Notes: generated by a model from the sequence alone, not told the origin. 64,000 bases of DNA from Chloroflexota bacterium (GCA_026004015.1 BPIH01000004.1:58704-122703), one strand, 5' to 3'; positions 29,818-40,415 are shown, numbered from the stretch's first letter. Made by a program: numbers and translations.

Positions 29818-31454
29818 CGGACCGCCTCCGCGCCGAGTCGGCTCGGCACCGCTCGTCGCCGCCGTCGTGCAGACCGGGTAGACCGCCGCCGTCGTCCCGT
29901 CGCGCCAGACGGCGGCCCGATCCAGGCCGGCCGCTCGTCGGCGAGGAGGATCGGGGCGACCGCCGGCACCGTCTCGTCGGCTCTCGAGGACGAGCCAGCG
30001 GATCCCGTAGGCCCGGGCGGCGGTCTTCGATGACCGGCAGCGGGTCGTTCGGCAGGACGATCCCGCCCCGCCCGGCGTGGTAGCGGTACCCGGCCGCATC
30101 GATGGACATGAGGCGATCGTCGAGGGCCGCCCCGGCCCGGTCGAGGGCGGCGGCGACGGCGAGCATCCGGTCCCGCTTCGCGGCCCACGTGTCGTGGGTG
30201 GTCGGCGATCCCGACGACCGCCAGCCCGACCATCCAGGCCACGGCCCCGCCGAGGAAGACGCGCTCGGCCTCGAGGGGGTCGCCACTCCGACGACGGGCG
30301 GCCGCCCAGGCGACGGCCGCGAGGATGCCGTCGACGGCGAGGACCGTCGCGTGGGGGGCGAGGCCGACGGCCGAGTGGATGAACATCCCCCCGGGCACGT
30401 GGACGGCCGCCACGACGAGCCGAGAAGGCGAAGAGGAGCGCTGCGTACGTCAAGAAGGGCCCGAAGAGCACCGAGCGCCGCCGCCGCCAGGCCCCATGAC
30501 GAGGCCGAGGTGATGAGGGCGATCGCCACCGACGACGATGGCGAAGCTGCCGCCCGCCCAGACGAGGCCGAGGAGCTCGGCTGGCGAGGAGGGGGCCGGC
30601 GCCCATGCCGAGGAGATGGTCGAGGGTCGGCCGGGGTGGATGGAGTTCCACTCGCTCATGTCGCGGATGAAGAGGGCCTTTGCCCGATGCCGCGGAGGGC
30701 GAGGTCGTCCCGAAGGTCGCCAGCTGGCGGAGCGTACCACGGCCCGACGACGAGGGCGAGGGCGAGGGCGCCGGCGACGATCGCCCGCGACGCCGATCCG
30801 GAGGCGCGGCCCCTCCGGCGTCCGGGCCCGGAGGCGATCCCAGACGATGGCGCAGGCCGACGACACCGACGACGAGCCAGCCATCGACCCGCGACAGGAC
30901 GGCGAGGCCGGCGAGGAGACTCGCCGCCACGAAGGCCCGGCCGCTGCCCCGGAGGGCGCGCGAGGTCGCCCAGAGCGCAGCCGGCGACGATCGGCTCGTA
31001 GAGGCCGAAGTTGTCGGGCTGGGCGAGGAAGGGGAGGAGGAGGCCCGGCACGGCGGCGATGACGCCGGCCGCGACCGCTCCTCGGGCCGGAAGCCCGGCG
31101 TCGCGGGCGATGGCCCAGGTCAGGGGAGCGGCGAGGGCGCCGACGAGGACGAACGGGGCGACCGAGGCGGCGGGCTACCGGGCCGAGGAGCCAGAGGAAG
31201 GGGACCTGGACGAGGGCGGCGAGGGGCATCCAGTGGCCGAAGGCGGGGATCGGGAGCGTCGGCTCGGCGGGGACGCGGCCGCCGACCTCGGCGAAGATCC
31301 AGACGAAGTCGACGGTCAGCCCCCGCCCGTCGGCGATGGCCCGGGCGGCGTCGACGTAGTAGAAGGAGTCGGGGTACGCCGGATCCGGGAACCCGGCCGC
31401 CGCCATGGCCCGGGCAGCGAGGGCGAGGAGGTACAAAAGGACCGGGGTACCCAC
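29814..31454 (-). pseudogene. GT-C membrane glycosyltransferase, many frameshifts
   Basis: First gene of the operon that continues into the kinase. GTG 31454 gives VLLYLLALAARAMAAAGFPD, then the acidic-loop segment PDSFYYVDAARAIADGRGLT and DFVWIFAEVGGRVPAEPT. Later pieces in other frames include LLLPFLAQPDNFGLYEPIVA, AASLLAGLAVLSRVDGWLVV, KALFIRDMSEWNSIHPGRP and PGGMFIHSAVGLAPHATVLA. Order and spacing match one ArnT/PMT-like protein of about 540 residues, paralogous to the next gene. Frames change roughly every 100-250 bp. Confidence 0.65.
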
Positions 31455-31570
31455 GGCCGGTGCAGCGTAGCACCGGCTCGGCGGCCCTCGAACCGGTACC
31501 TTTCGACCCAGCCGACCCGTACCGAGGAGTGAGGGTCCGTCCGTTCGGCGGAGGGTGATGGGATCGACCG

Positions 31571-32419
31571 GTGACGACGATCGCCGCTCGCCAGCCGCCT
31601 CCTCCCCGGCGGGGACGTTCGCGACGCCGGGCCGTCGCCCACGGCCTCGTCCTGGCAGGGACTCCTGTTCGCCGGCTACCTCTTCGTCCTCATCGCCCCG
31701 CAGGCCGGCACCGTCGGCTTCGACGCCTTCGCCTACTGGGCGGTCGACCTGACCGACCCGTACGCCCGTACCGCTGGGGCGCTCGGTGCCTTCACCTACT
31801 CGCCCGTCGTCGCCCGCCTCTTCGCCCCGGCCCGGGCCCTCGACTTCTGGCAGTTCCTCTGGCTCTGGGAGGCTCTCCTCCTGGCGACCCTCCTCTGGCT
31901 CGGCGGCCGCCGTTCGCTCTCGCTCCTTCGCCTTCCCGCCGGTCGCCCTCGAGCTCTACCACGGCAACGTCCACCTCCTCATGGCGGCCGCCGTCGTCCT
32001 CGGCTTCCGCCATCCGGTGCGCCTGGGCCTTCGTCCTGCTCGACCAAGGTGACGCCCGGGCCTCGGGCTCCTCTGGTTCGCTCGTCCGGCGCGAGTGGCG
32101 CGCCCTCGCGACGGCGCTCGGTCGCGACCCTCGCTCCTCGTCGCCCGTCTCCCTCGTGGTCGACGGCCGCCTCTGGCTCGCCTGGCTCTCGGAGGAGCCT
32201 CTTCGCCACCGCCTCCGGCGCGCCGCTCAACCAGTTCTCGATCCCGATCCCTCTGCCGCTTCGGCTCGTATGCCTGCGGCAGCCATCGTGACCTGGGGCG
32301 CCCGAACCGATCGGCGGTGGACGGTGCCCTTGGCGGCCACCCTGGCGCTTCCGGTGCTGTGGCCATCGGGGCTGGCGGTCCTCGCCGCCCTCTGGGGGAT
32401 GACGAGGAGGACCTGGTGA
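31571..32419 (+). pseudogene. GT87/DUF2029-like membrane mannosyltransferase, frameshifted
   Basis: Pieces on the plus strand read LFAGYLFVLIAPQAGTVGFD, then DFWQFLWLWEALLLATLLWL, then VALELYHGNVHLLMAAAVVL (the family's Asn-containing helix), and the C-terminal LALPVLWPSGLAVLAALWGM ending at 32419. The same segments occur in order in the gene at 40416-41323. Short for the family and broken at three or more points. GTG 31571 begins 116 bp from the divergent gene at 31454. Confidence 0.6.
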
Positions 32420-32465
32420 ACGGACTGTCTGGGCCGTTGCCGCTTGCCTCGTCGAACAGAGCCGG

Positions 32466-32900
32466 TCAGCGGTCCTCGAGCGGGTGGCGCCAGCGGAGGC
32501 CGGGGAAGCGCGCGAAGTCACGGTCGGTACTGATGAGCTCGGCCCCGATCTCGATGGCGAGGGCGGCGAGGTAGGCGTCGGGGACGAGGTTGCCCCGCAC
32601 GCCGGCGGCCCGGCAGAGCTTCGTGAAGATGCTCCAGTGGCGAACCCCAGGGGCGACCCGGATCGCAGCTGGCTGCGCCCGAACCGCGTCCGCGAAGGCG
32701 AAGGCGGCGTCCGCGCTCTCGGGCGGATCGAACACCCGCGGATGGGTGACGACCCGAACGAACCCGCTCAGCACGAGGTCGGAGACGGCGACCGGCTCGT
32801 CACCCACAAGGACCCCCCGAAGCCACTCACGAAACCGTCCGTGATCGGGCGCTGCCTCTCGGAAGGCATGAACGTAGACGTTGACGTCAGGCAGGATCAG
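32466..32900 (-). CDS. PIN-domain toxin (VapC family), CTG start
   Basis: 144 residues with the PIN acidic residues: ILPDVNVYVHAF at the N-terminus, SDLVLSGFVRVV, and NLVPDAYLAALAIEIGAELI with ISTDRDFARF at the end. The only start that includes the first catalytic Asp is CTG 32900, which overlaps the antitoxin stop (CTGA); between the upstream in-frame TAG and this codon there is no ATG, GTG or TTG. The first canonical start (GTG 32807) would delete the active-site Asp. Predicted RNase held in check by the upstream antitoxin. Confidence 0.82.
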   Translation of the reverse strand: MILPDVNVYVHAFREAAPDHGRFREWLRGVLVGDEPVAVSDLVLSGFVRVVTHPRVFDPPESADAAFAFADAVRAQPAAIRVAPGVRHWSIFTKLCRAAGVRGNLVPDAYLAALAIEIGAELISTDRDFARFPGLRWRHPLEDR

Positions 32901-33142
32901 CGGGCGCCTCCCTCCATGAGGTCGAGGAGTGCGGCGCTATCGTCGAGGTCCACCCCCGGCTGGAGCCGACCTCCGCGCGAGACAGGCAGCTCGGGCGGAG
33001 GTGTCGCTTGGTGCTCTGCCCGGCGGGCGAGTTCCGCCCGCAGGGCGTCCTCGATGACGGCCGTGAGGGTCTTGCCGGAGCGCGCAGCCTGGGCCTTCAG
33101 CTCGACGAGAAGGGCGTCGTCGATCCGGATCGTCGTTCGCAT
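32897..33142 (-). CDS. Ribbon-helix-helix antitoxin (VapB-like)
   Basis: 81 residues. N-terminal RHH DNA-binding unit MRTTIRIDDALLVELKAQAA followed by a helix and a C-terminal tail rich in Pro, Asp and Leu that would wrap the toxin. A further in-frame ATG at 33154 would add four residues. The start at 33142 falls where a transcript from the TTGACA/GATGCT promoter would begin, so translation may be leaderless. Probable autorepressor. Confidence 0.85.
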   Translation of the reverse strand: MRTTIRIDDALLVELKAQAARSGKTLTAVIEDALRAELARRAEHQATPPPELPVSRGGRLQPGVDLDDSAALLDLMEGGAR

Positions 33143-33149
33143 GCAGAAA

Positions 33150-33178
33150 AGCATCAGGCCGAGACATCATCGTGTCAA
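33150..33178 (-). promoter_or_regulatory. Promoter of the first PIN toxin-antitoxin pair
   Basis: TTGACA (33173-33178) and GATGCT (33150-33155) on the minus strand with a 17-base spacer; the -35 overlaps the stop of the upstream glycosyltransferase. The start codon lies seven bases past the -10. Confidence 0.55.
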
Positions 33179-34350
33179 CTCCCGGACGGACGCCCTCCCG
33201 GTGAGCGGGCTGCCCCCCCGCCGGGTTCAGCCGCTTCCAGGAGGTGGGGCCACCGCGTACCGCCGACGTAGGACACCGCCACGAGCGCGACGGCGAGCCA
33301 GAGGCCGGGTTCGGTGAGGGTGCCGACGAAGGCGGCGGCGACGAGGGCGAGTTCGCGGCGGACGCGGAGGAACGCCGGGAGCATCGGCAGGACGCCGAAG
33401 ACGTGGAGAGAAGGGGCACCGAGGACGGTGAGGATCCCGATCCACTCACCCGCCCGCCGCCGTGGCACGAGCGCGAGCGCGAGAGCAGATCCGAGGCTCA
33501 CGGCCAGGGCGACGACGGCTGGTAGATATCGGCCGACCGAGATCCCGCCCGCGAGCCAGGCCGGGTCGGCCGCCCGCCGCAGCTGGCCGAGCCAGTCGAG
33601 CCAGAGCCCGATGCCCGTGACCGGAAGCGTGGCCACGGCGACGGCCACGAGGAGGCCGGCGCCGACCAGCGCGGCGCGGGGGCGGCGGATGAGGAGATAG
33701 CCCCAGGCGTGGGCCTGGGAGACCTTGAAGGCGGCGATGAGCGATGCGCCGAGGCCGATGGCCCATCCCGGCCGCTCCGTTGCCGTCGGGTCTCGCGGCA
33801 GTGGGCTGAAGGCCGGTCCGGGGCCGCCCCTGAAGAAGAGCCACGCGAAGAGGGCGAGCATGACGAGCTGGACGTTCCCACCCAGGAGCGGTTCCAGGAA
33901 CGGCGGGCTCAGGAGGAAGAGCGGCCACCACGCGGCCGGGACACGGAAGCGGGCCAGGGCGTAGAGGGCGCAGCCGACGCAGATGGAGAGCCAGGCGGCA
34001 GACAGGAGCCAGCGGGGAAGGTCGACGAGCGGGGCGAGGATGGGGAGCACGACCGGCGGGTAGAGGAACGGCAGCTCAGGACCGCCGGTGACCTCGAAGG
34101 CCGAGGCGAGGTAGGGTGGCTCGCCTCGCAGCCATCGCTGGGCCGCTCGGAGGGGGATCTCCAGATCGACGGCGATGGGGTGGTGCTGGAGGAGCAGCAC
34201 GGCGGACGGCATGGTCGTGGCGACCGCGACCATGAGGAGTCCGGCTCGCAGGAGACGAACGGACTGGGGATGCAGGCGGACTCGGGCGCTGGACGTTTCC
34301 ATCGAACTCCGGCGGGACTCGGCCCTCGTGCGTCGAAGCCGTTGGGCCAT
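33175..34350 (-). CDS. GT87/DUF2029-family membrane glycosyltransferase
   Basis: 391 residues, uninterrupted, with about nine to eleven hydrophobic helices. Family features: an acidic loop after helix 1 (HHPIAVDLEIPLRAAQRWL), PELPFLYPPVVLPILAPLVD and the helix GGNVQLVMLALFAWLFFRGG. GT87 enzymes use polyprenyl-phosphate mannose or related donors on the outer face of the membrane. It is divergent from the fused glycosyltransferase at 34424 with 73 bp between them. Confidence 0.85.
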   Translation of the reverse strand: MAQRLRRTRAESRRSSMETSSARVRLHPQSVRLLRAGLLMVAVATTMPSAVLLLQHHPIAVDLEIPLRAAQRWLRGEPPYLASAFEVTGGPELPFLYPPVVLPILAPLVDLPRWLLSAAWLSICVGCALYALARFRVPAAWWPLFLLSPPFLEPLLGGNVQLVMLALFAWLFFRGGPGPAFSPLPRDPTATERPGWAIGLGASLIAAFKVSQAHAWGYLLIRRPRAALVGAGLLVAVAVATLPVTGIGLWLDWLGQLRRAADPAWLAGGISVGRYLPAVVALAVSLGSALALALVPRRRAGEWIGILTVLGAPSLHVFGVLPMLPAFLRVRRELALVAAAFVGTLTEPGLWLAVALVAVSYVGGTRWPHLLEAAEPGGGAARSPGGRPSGS

Positions 34351-34408
34351 GGTACCGACGGCCGTGCGGGTAGCGCAGTCGGCGTCTGGACGAGCGAGTC
34401 TGGCCGGC

Positions 34409-34414
34409 TAGACT
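34409..34414 (+). promoter_or_regulatory. Candidate -10, near-leaderless start
   Basis: TAGACT nine bases before ATG 34424. No good -35. One of several genes here with a TANNNT hexamer six to nine bases before the start codon. Confidence 0.4.
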
Positions 34415-34423
34415 GGCCCCACC

Positions 34424-36437
34424 ATGGCTGCCCGGTCCCTGACCCTGGTCCTGCCCGCCTACAACGAGGCGGCTCGGATCGGGTCGGCCCTCGACGAGCT
34501 CTTCGGCTACCTCACCCGGCGCGGTGAGCGCGGTCGCCACGGCTCGCCCGGAGCGGCCGAACTCCCGCCCGAAATCGAGGTCCTCGTCGTCGATGACGGG
34601 AGCACCGACGGAACCTCCGACCTCGTCCGGGCCCGTCCCGAGTACGAGCGGGAGATCGCCGGGGCGACGCTCCGCATCCTCACCGTCCCCCACGGCGGGA
34701 AAGGGGCCGCGGTCCGGGCCGGCATGCTCGCCGCTCGGGGCGACGTCGTCATCTTCGCCGACGCCGATATGGCGACCCCGCCTGACCAGATCCCGCTCCT
34801 CGTCCGCGCCCTGGCTCGACCACGACGTCGCCCTCGGGAGCCGGATCCAGCCCGACGGGCGAGACATGCGCCGGACCCAGCCCCTCCTCCGCCGGCTCCT
34901 CGGCCGCTGGTTTCACTTCCTCGCCTCGGCCTGGGTAGTCGGCCCGGTCCAGGACACCCAGTGCGGCTTCAAGGGCTTCACCCGGGCGGCGGCTCACGAC
35001 CTGTTTTCCCGTCAGCGGATCACGAGCATCGTCTTCGACGTCGAGCTCATCCATCTCGCGCGCCGTCGTGGGTATCGGATCGCCGTCGTGCCCGTCGCCT
35101 GGACGGACCGACGGGGTTCGCGGATGCGGGCCCGTCCGAGTCTCGCCCTCCAGGTCGCCTGGGACCTCTTCCGGATCCGCTTCCTCCACCGCGCCGGTGA
35201 CGCGCAGGCGGCGTCGGGACGACCGCCGCCGACGATGGCCGCATCGGTGCGACTGGCCGGACTCCAGGCCGCTGCTCGCCGTCTCCTCCCGCTCTCTGCG
35301 ACCGCCGTTTTCGTGGGCTCCATCGCCTTCTCCCTCCTCGTCGGCGTCGTCGCGGGGACGGTGGGCTTCGACTACCTCGCCTACGATGCTGCCGCGCGGC
35401 GCCTGCTGGCCGGTGCGTTGCTGTATGACACGAGTTTCCGGACCACCGGAGTGTTCGGCCTCTTCTACTACCCACCGCAGTTCGTTTTCGGTCTCCTCCC
35501 CCTGACCCTCCTGCCGGCCGATGTCGGGATCTGGGTATGGGCGGCCATCTCGACCGCAGCCGTGGTCGCCGCCATCTGGCTCATGCCGGTCGGCTCGACG
35601 GCCCGCTGGAGTGCCCTCCTCCTGGCCGGTCTCTCGTGGCCGGTCGTCTTCGCCATCGGGCTCGGCCAGGTCGGCCCCCTGCTCCTCCTCCTCTTCGCGG
35701 TGGGCTGGCGATGGATCCATTCGGACGCGGCGGTCGGGCTGGCCGGTGCGGTGGGGGCGATGATCAAGATCCAGCCGGCCCTGGTCCTCGTCTGGGCCCT
35801 CCTGCGGGGTCGCTGGCGAGCCGTGGGCGTCGGAGCCCTGGCTCTCGTCCTCACGAGCGCGCTGGCGACGGCGGTTGTGACACCCCGGGCGTGGTTCGAC
35901 CTCGTGACCCTCGCGACCCGTGTCGGGGACCCGATCGAGGCGCCCCGTAACGTCACCCTCGGTGCGCTCCTCCACGGGATTGGGTTCGACCGGAGTTCGG
36001 CGACCATCCTCCACTGGCTCTTCCTGGCGCTTGTTGGAGCCGGCTGGGTCTTCATCGTCGTCCGTCGCGCACCCGTCGTCGGCTACCTCGCCACCGTCGT
36101 CGTCAGCCAACTCGCGTCGCCGCTTCTGTGGGACCACTACGCCATGGTCCTCCTGCTCCCGGTTGCCTACCTTCTGGATCGCGGTCGATGGTGGGCCGCG
36201 CTCGTCCCTCTCGCGAGCCCCTGGCTCCTCGCCGGCCAGATCCCCGGCGTCGTCTACCCGCTCGTCTACGTCGCGACCCTCTGGGGGCTCGTCGTCGAGC
36301 GGAGCGGCGGCCGGGCCGCATCGCGGTGCAGCTGCTGTCCCGGCTGGCGGCGTCGGTCGCTGAGCGCCCCGTTGGACGACCCTGAGTCCGACGACCGAAC
36401 GGCGCCCCTATCACCGCCCGCCCGGACAGCTGGCTGA
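34424..36437 (+). CDS. GT2-GT87 fusion glycosyltransferase (one frameshift)
   Basis: The N-terminal about 250 residues are a GT2 polyprenyl-phosphate sugar synthase: LTLVLPAYNEAARIGSALDE, VLVVDDGSTDGTSDLV, a FADADMATP DXD site and TQCGFKGFTR. One frame change is needed near 34815-34820. Without any stop the same frame then runs into a second protein-sized part (from about 35235) with ten or so helices, including FYYPPQFVFGLLPLTLLPAD and IKIQPALVLVWALL, typical of GT87. A donor-making enzyme joined to the transferase that could use it is a sensible fusion. ATG 35235 could alternatively start the second part separately. Confidence 0.8.
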
Positions 36438-36442
36438 CGCCC

Positions 36443-37537
36443 GTGACACGGACGGGGCTTCTCCCCTCCCGGCCGACCCTCCTCGCCTTCGTCCTCTCGA
36501 GGGCCATCGTCCTTGCCGCCGCCGTCACGGCCGAGACCGTCGTCGCGCGCAACCCCCGACTCACGAGCGGGGTCGACGCCCCCATTCCTCCGGAGCCTCA
36601 CCGCCTGGGACGGCTGGTGGTACCTCGGCATCGCCCGAGACGGCTACCAGGCGGCACCGCTCTTCCACGGCTACACGAACCTCGCCTTCTGGCCCCTCTA
36701 CCCGCTCGTCGTCCGCGTCCTCAGCCTCCCTTGGCCGGCCCTCGACGGCCTCGTCGCGATCGTCGTCTCGAACCTCGCCTTCCTCGTCGCCCTCGCCGTC
36801 GTCGAACGCCTCGGAGCGGTCGTCGTCGGCGAGGCGCGGGCGGTGCGCGGTGCCAGCCTCCTCGCCCTCTCGCCCTTCGGCTTCGTCTTCTCGATGGCGT
36901 ACCCCGAGAGCCTCTTTGTCCTCTTCGGCGCTCGGGGCCTGTCTCGCCGCCGAGCGCGGCCGCTGGCCGCCTGCCGGCCTCCTCCTCGGCCTCGCCACCC
37001 TCGACCGCTTCCGAGCGGCCTCGTCCTCCTGCCGACCCTCGTCTGGATCGGGCTCCGCGGGCTCGAGCCGACCGCAGCGGCACCGGCTCGCCTGGCTCTG
37101 GCTCGCCGCCGCTGGCCGCCGTCGCCTTCCTCGGCTTCACGGCGCTTCTGGCCGGCCGACCCGATGCCTACCTGGAGGCCCAGGCGGCCTGGGGGCGAGG
37201 CGGGATCGGGGGTACGGGCGACACCCTCGGGGCGAGCCTCGACGCGATCCGCGGTGCCCAGCTGGCGACGTTCCTGGCCGGCGTCTACCTCCTCGTCTTC
37301 GTTCGACCGGACCGGTTGCCGGGCCCGTATGCCGCCTGGATCGTCGGCGCCCTCGGCCTCGTCTTCGCCAGCGGCAACCTCGAATCCGTCGGTCGCTACC
37401 TGACCGTCGTCGTGCCGTACTTCTGGCTCCTCGCCGGCCGCGGCTCCTGGCTCGGCCGGGTCGCCTGGCCCATCGCCTCGGCCGTCCTCCTCTTCGCCTT
37501 CGCCCTCGTCAGCTTCGCCGGCTGGTACGTGCCCTGA
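36443..37537 (+). pseudogene. PIG-V-like membrane mannosyltransferase, frameshifted
   Basis: GTG 36443 gives the first helix (LLAFVLSRAIVLAAAVTAET), then in another frame the family hallmark TAWDGWWYLGIARDGYQAAP and FWPLYPLVVRVLSLPWPALD, then FGFVFSMAYPESLFVLFGA. The C-terminal helices AFLGFTALLAGRPDAYLEAQ to SFAGWYVP return to the original frame. Three or four breaks lie between 36580 and 37110. PIG-V relatives in bacteria add mannose from a lipid donor. Begins 5 bp after the GT2-GT87 stop. Confidence 0.7.
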
Positions 37538-37600
37538 AGCCAAGCCGGAGGACCCGCCCGGGTGTGAGATTGCCCACGCAACGACCCGGCGAGCCGGTGC

Positions 37601-37606
37601 TATCCT
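37601..37606 (+). promoter_or_regulatory. Candidate -10, leaderless start
   Basis: TATCCT seven bases before GTG 37614; transcription would begin at about the start codon. No -35 match. Confidence 0.4.
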
Positions 37607-37613
37607 GCCGTCC

Positions 37614-38856
37614 GTGACCAGCCCAGCCCTCGACGCCGAACCCGCCTGTCCAGAGGCGGCTCCTGGGATCGCGGGCGCCGCGTCTCGCGCACGCACCCTC
37701 CGCACCCTCCGCCGGCCGGTCCACGACATCGACCGGGCCACCTGGGACGCCCTGGCGGCCCGCAACCCGTGGGCGACGCCCTTCGCCCGGTGGGCCGTCC
37801 ATCGGGCCTGGTGGGAGGCCTACGGGGCGAACGCCCATGAAGAGACCCTCGTCCTCGTCGAAGCCGACCCGACGGACGGATCGAGCGACACGGCGGTCGC
37901 CGGGGACGCGACACCTGTTGCCATCGTCCCCCTCATGCATCGCCACGAGGTCGAGCCCGACGACGCGCCCCGCCGAACCGTCCTCCGCCATGCCGCAGCG
38001 GACGCCCTCACCCCGGTCCCTCCGACGGCGAAAGGCGGTCTTCATGGGCGCCTCCTACCACGCCGACTACGCGACCCTCCTCGCCGCCCCCGACGATCTC
38101 CCGGCCGTCGCCGAGGTCGTCGTCGACTACCTCTCCAACGACACCACGGACTCTGCCCCGCGCATCCCCTGGGACGTCGTCGATCTCCGGCGCCTTCGCT
38201 GCGCCGATCCCGCGACCGACGCCCTCGCCCTCGCCTTCGGTCGGCGCGAGATCGCTGCGGGCTGGACCCTGAACGTCGAGCGCGAGGACGTCTGCCCGGT
38301 CGTGACCCTGCCCGAGGAGGGCGGCTTCGAGGCCCTCCTCGCCCGCCTCGACAAGAAGGACCGCCACGAGATCCGCCGCAAGGTCCGCCGCGCCGAGGCG
38401 ATCGGGCCGGTCGCCCTCGTCGATGCCGCCGATCCCCTCGCCGAGCTCGATCGCTTCGTCGACCTCCACCAGCGCCGCTGGGGAGCGGACGGCCTCTTCC
38501 CGCCGACCGAGGGCGGGCGCCAGAGCCGGCGCTTCCTCGAGCGCCTCTTCGAGCTCGCCTGGCCCGAGGGCTGGATCTGTCTCACCTTCCTCGAGGTCGC
38601 CGGGCGGCGGATCGGCGCCGGGATCACCTTCGACGACGGGGCGACGGTCTACTACTACAACGCCGGGATCGATCCTGAGGCGGCCGCCCTCTCGCCCGGG
38701 GTCCTCCTCGCCGAGCGCCTCATCCGGCGGGCCGTCGAGCTCGGCCGGCGTCGCTTCGACTTCCTCCGCGGCAACGAGCCGTACAAGTACGCCTGGGGGG
38801 CCGTCGACGAGCCCCTCGCTCGGATCCTCGTCCGCCGGACCGTCGCCACGCCATGA
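37614..38856 (+). CDS. CelD/BcsL-type GNAT acetyltransferase (one frameshift)
   Basis: About 413 residues of two GNAT-like folds, as in the Acetyltransf_6 (CelD) and FemAB groups. The N-terminal half contains NPWATPFARWAVHRAWWEAY. The C-terminal half has KKDRHEIRRKVRRAE, LDRFVDLHQRRW, GRRIGAGITFDDGATVYYYN and RRRFDFLRGNEPYKYAWG, the last a strong family signature. The frame shifts once near 38025. Probably modifies an extracellular polysaccharide or cell-surface precursor. GTG start; its stop overlaps the next ATG. Confidence 0.8.
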
Positions 38857-40055
38857 CGCCCCTGGCGCCGGCCGACCCCTGCTACCAGCCCGTCGTCCGG
38901 GGGCCCGTCCCGGGGGGCGGTCGGATCCGGGTCGTCGAGGTCCTCGCCACCGGCACGAACGGGGGCGCCCAGGAGCACGTCTACAACCTCGTCAGCCGGA
39001 TCGACCACGACCGCTACGACGTCTCCGTCGTCAGCCTCTCGCCCGGGAGCTCGGTCCGGAAGCTCCAGCGGGCCGGGATCGGGGTCGTCGTCTTCGACGA
39101 GCCCGACGACGCCGTCGCGGTCGGCATGCTCGCCGCCCACCTCCTGACACCTGCCCCGACGTCGTCCACAACCACATGTACCGGGCCGAGGTCGTGGGCA
39201 CGAAGGCGGCCTCTCGCCCTCGAGCGACTCGGCATGCGGCGGCCCTACGTCGTCTCGACGGTCCACTCGTCCCGGGTCCGCTCCCTCGCCGACCGTGACG
39301 AACTCCGGCGCCTGACGCCACACATGGATCGCCTCGTCGCCGTCTCGCGGGCCATCGTCGCCAAGATCGCCGAGGAGCGAGGGGACGCTGCCCCGGTCGA
39401 GCTCATATACAACGGGGTCGACCTCTCCCGGTACGACCACCAGGAGCCGTGCTGCACCCTCCGCGAGGAATACGGGCTGCCGCCCGACGCCCAGCTCGTC
39501 GGGGTCGTCGCCCGCCTCGAGCCGGAGAAGGGCCATCCGACCCTCCTCGCCGCCTGGCCGGAGGTCGTGCGGCGCTGCCCCCAGGCGTACCTCCTCGTCG
39601 TCGGCGAGGGGAGCCAGCGCGACGCCCTCGAGGCCCTGGCGGCCGAGCTCGGGATCGCCGATCATGTCGTCTTCACCGGGCGTCGGGACGACGTCCCCGC
39701 CGTGACGGCCGCCCTCGACGTCGCCGTCCTGCCCTCCTACCGCGAGGCGCAGGGTCTCGTCATCCTCGAGGCCATGGCCCTCGGCCGACCGGTCGTCGCC
39801 TCGAACGTCGGCGGGATTCCGGAGGTCATCGACGACGGGGTGAGCGGTCTTCTCGTCCCGCCTGGGGATCCGGTCGCCCTCGCCGGCGCCATCGTCCGGC
39901 TCCTCACCGACCATCCCTACGCCGACCTCCTCGCCCGGCGCGGCCACGACCTCGTCCACGAGCGCTTCTGCGTCGAGCTCATGGTCCGGGCGATCGAGTC
40001 GATCTACGACGACGGCGCCCGGGCGGTGCGTCTCCCCCGGGAAGCGGTTGGCTGA
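38853..40055 (+). CDS. GT4-family glycosyltransferase (hidden double frameshift)
   Basis: 400 residues, GT-B fold. N-terminal GTNGGAQEHVYNLVSRIDHD, acceptor side; C-terminal donor site with GVVARLEPEKGHPTLLAAW, VVGEGSQRDALEALAAELG and the EX7E-like YREAQGLVILEAMALGRPVV. Although open from end to end, residues about 98-121 are out of frame: the alternative frame reads DTCPDVVHNHMYRAEVVGTK, the expected family segment. One base is missing near 39146 and one extra near 39212. Cytoplasmic transferase using an NDP-sugar. Confidence 0.9.
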   Translation: MTPLAPADPCYQPVVRGPVPGGGRIRVVEVLATGTNGGAQEHVYNLVSRIDHDRYDVSVVSLSPGSSVRKLQRAGIGVVVFDEPDDAVAVGMLAAHLLTPAPTSSTTTCTGPRSWARRRPLALERLGMRRPYVVSTVHSSRVRSLADRDELRRLTPHMDRLVAVSRAIVAKIAEERGDAAPVELIYNGVDLSRYDHQEPCCTLREEYGLPPDAQLVGVVARLEPEKGHPTLLAAWPEVVRRCPQAYLLVVGEGSQRDALEALAAELGIADHVVFTGRRDDVPAVTAALDVAVLPSYREAQGLVILEAMALGRPVVASNVGGIPEVIDDGVSGLLVPPGDPVALAGAIVRLLTDHPYADLLARRGHDLVHERFCVELMVRAIESIYDDGARAVRLPREAVG

Positions 40056-40415
40056 CCCGAACGGTGATGGCCGCCGGTTCCGACGGGCCGGTCATCGGGC
40101 TTACCAGCCGATCGCTCTACAGGGTGGGCCCGGTGCGGTCGGCCTGTTGTCGCTCTCGTCGTCGGTCTGTGGGCTTGGAACTCGGCGGATACTGGATCCT
40201 CGACGATTCGAGTGCCGTGCTGTCCCGCGACTGCTTGGCTCCGCGGCCATTGCCTGTATGGCGACGGCGGACCGTGCGCCTCAGTTCGGCTCGGACGATA
40301 GACGGAACGCGCACGCGCGGGGCGCCGCGGTTGGACGCCGCCATCGCTACGCTTCTCGGGAGGCGTCTACCGTGGGCGTGTTCGCGCATCGCGAGCGGAC
40401 GAGAGGAGTGCAGCG
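40056..40415. other. Gap without a convincing gene
   Basis: 360 bp. Short ORFs on both strands lack a ribosome site, helices or motifs. Base usage is less C-rich than in the flanking glycosyltransferase genes and continues so into 41.6 kb. Confidence 0.5.
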
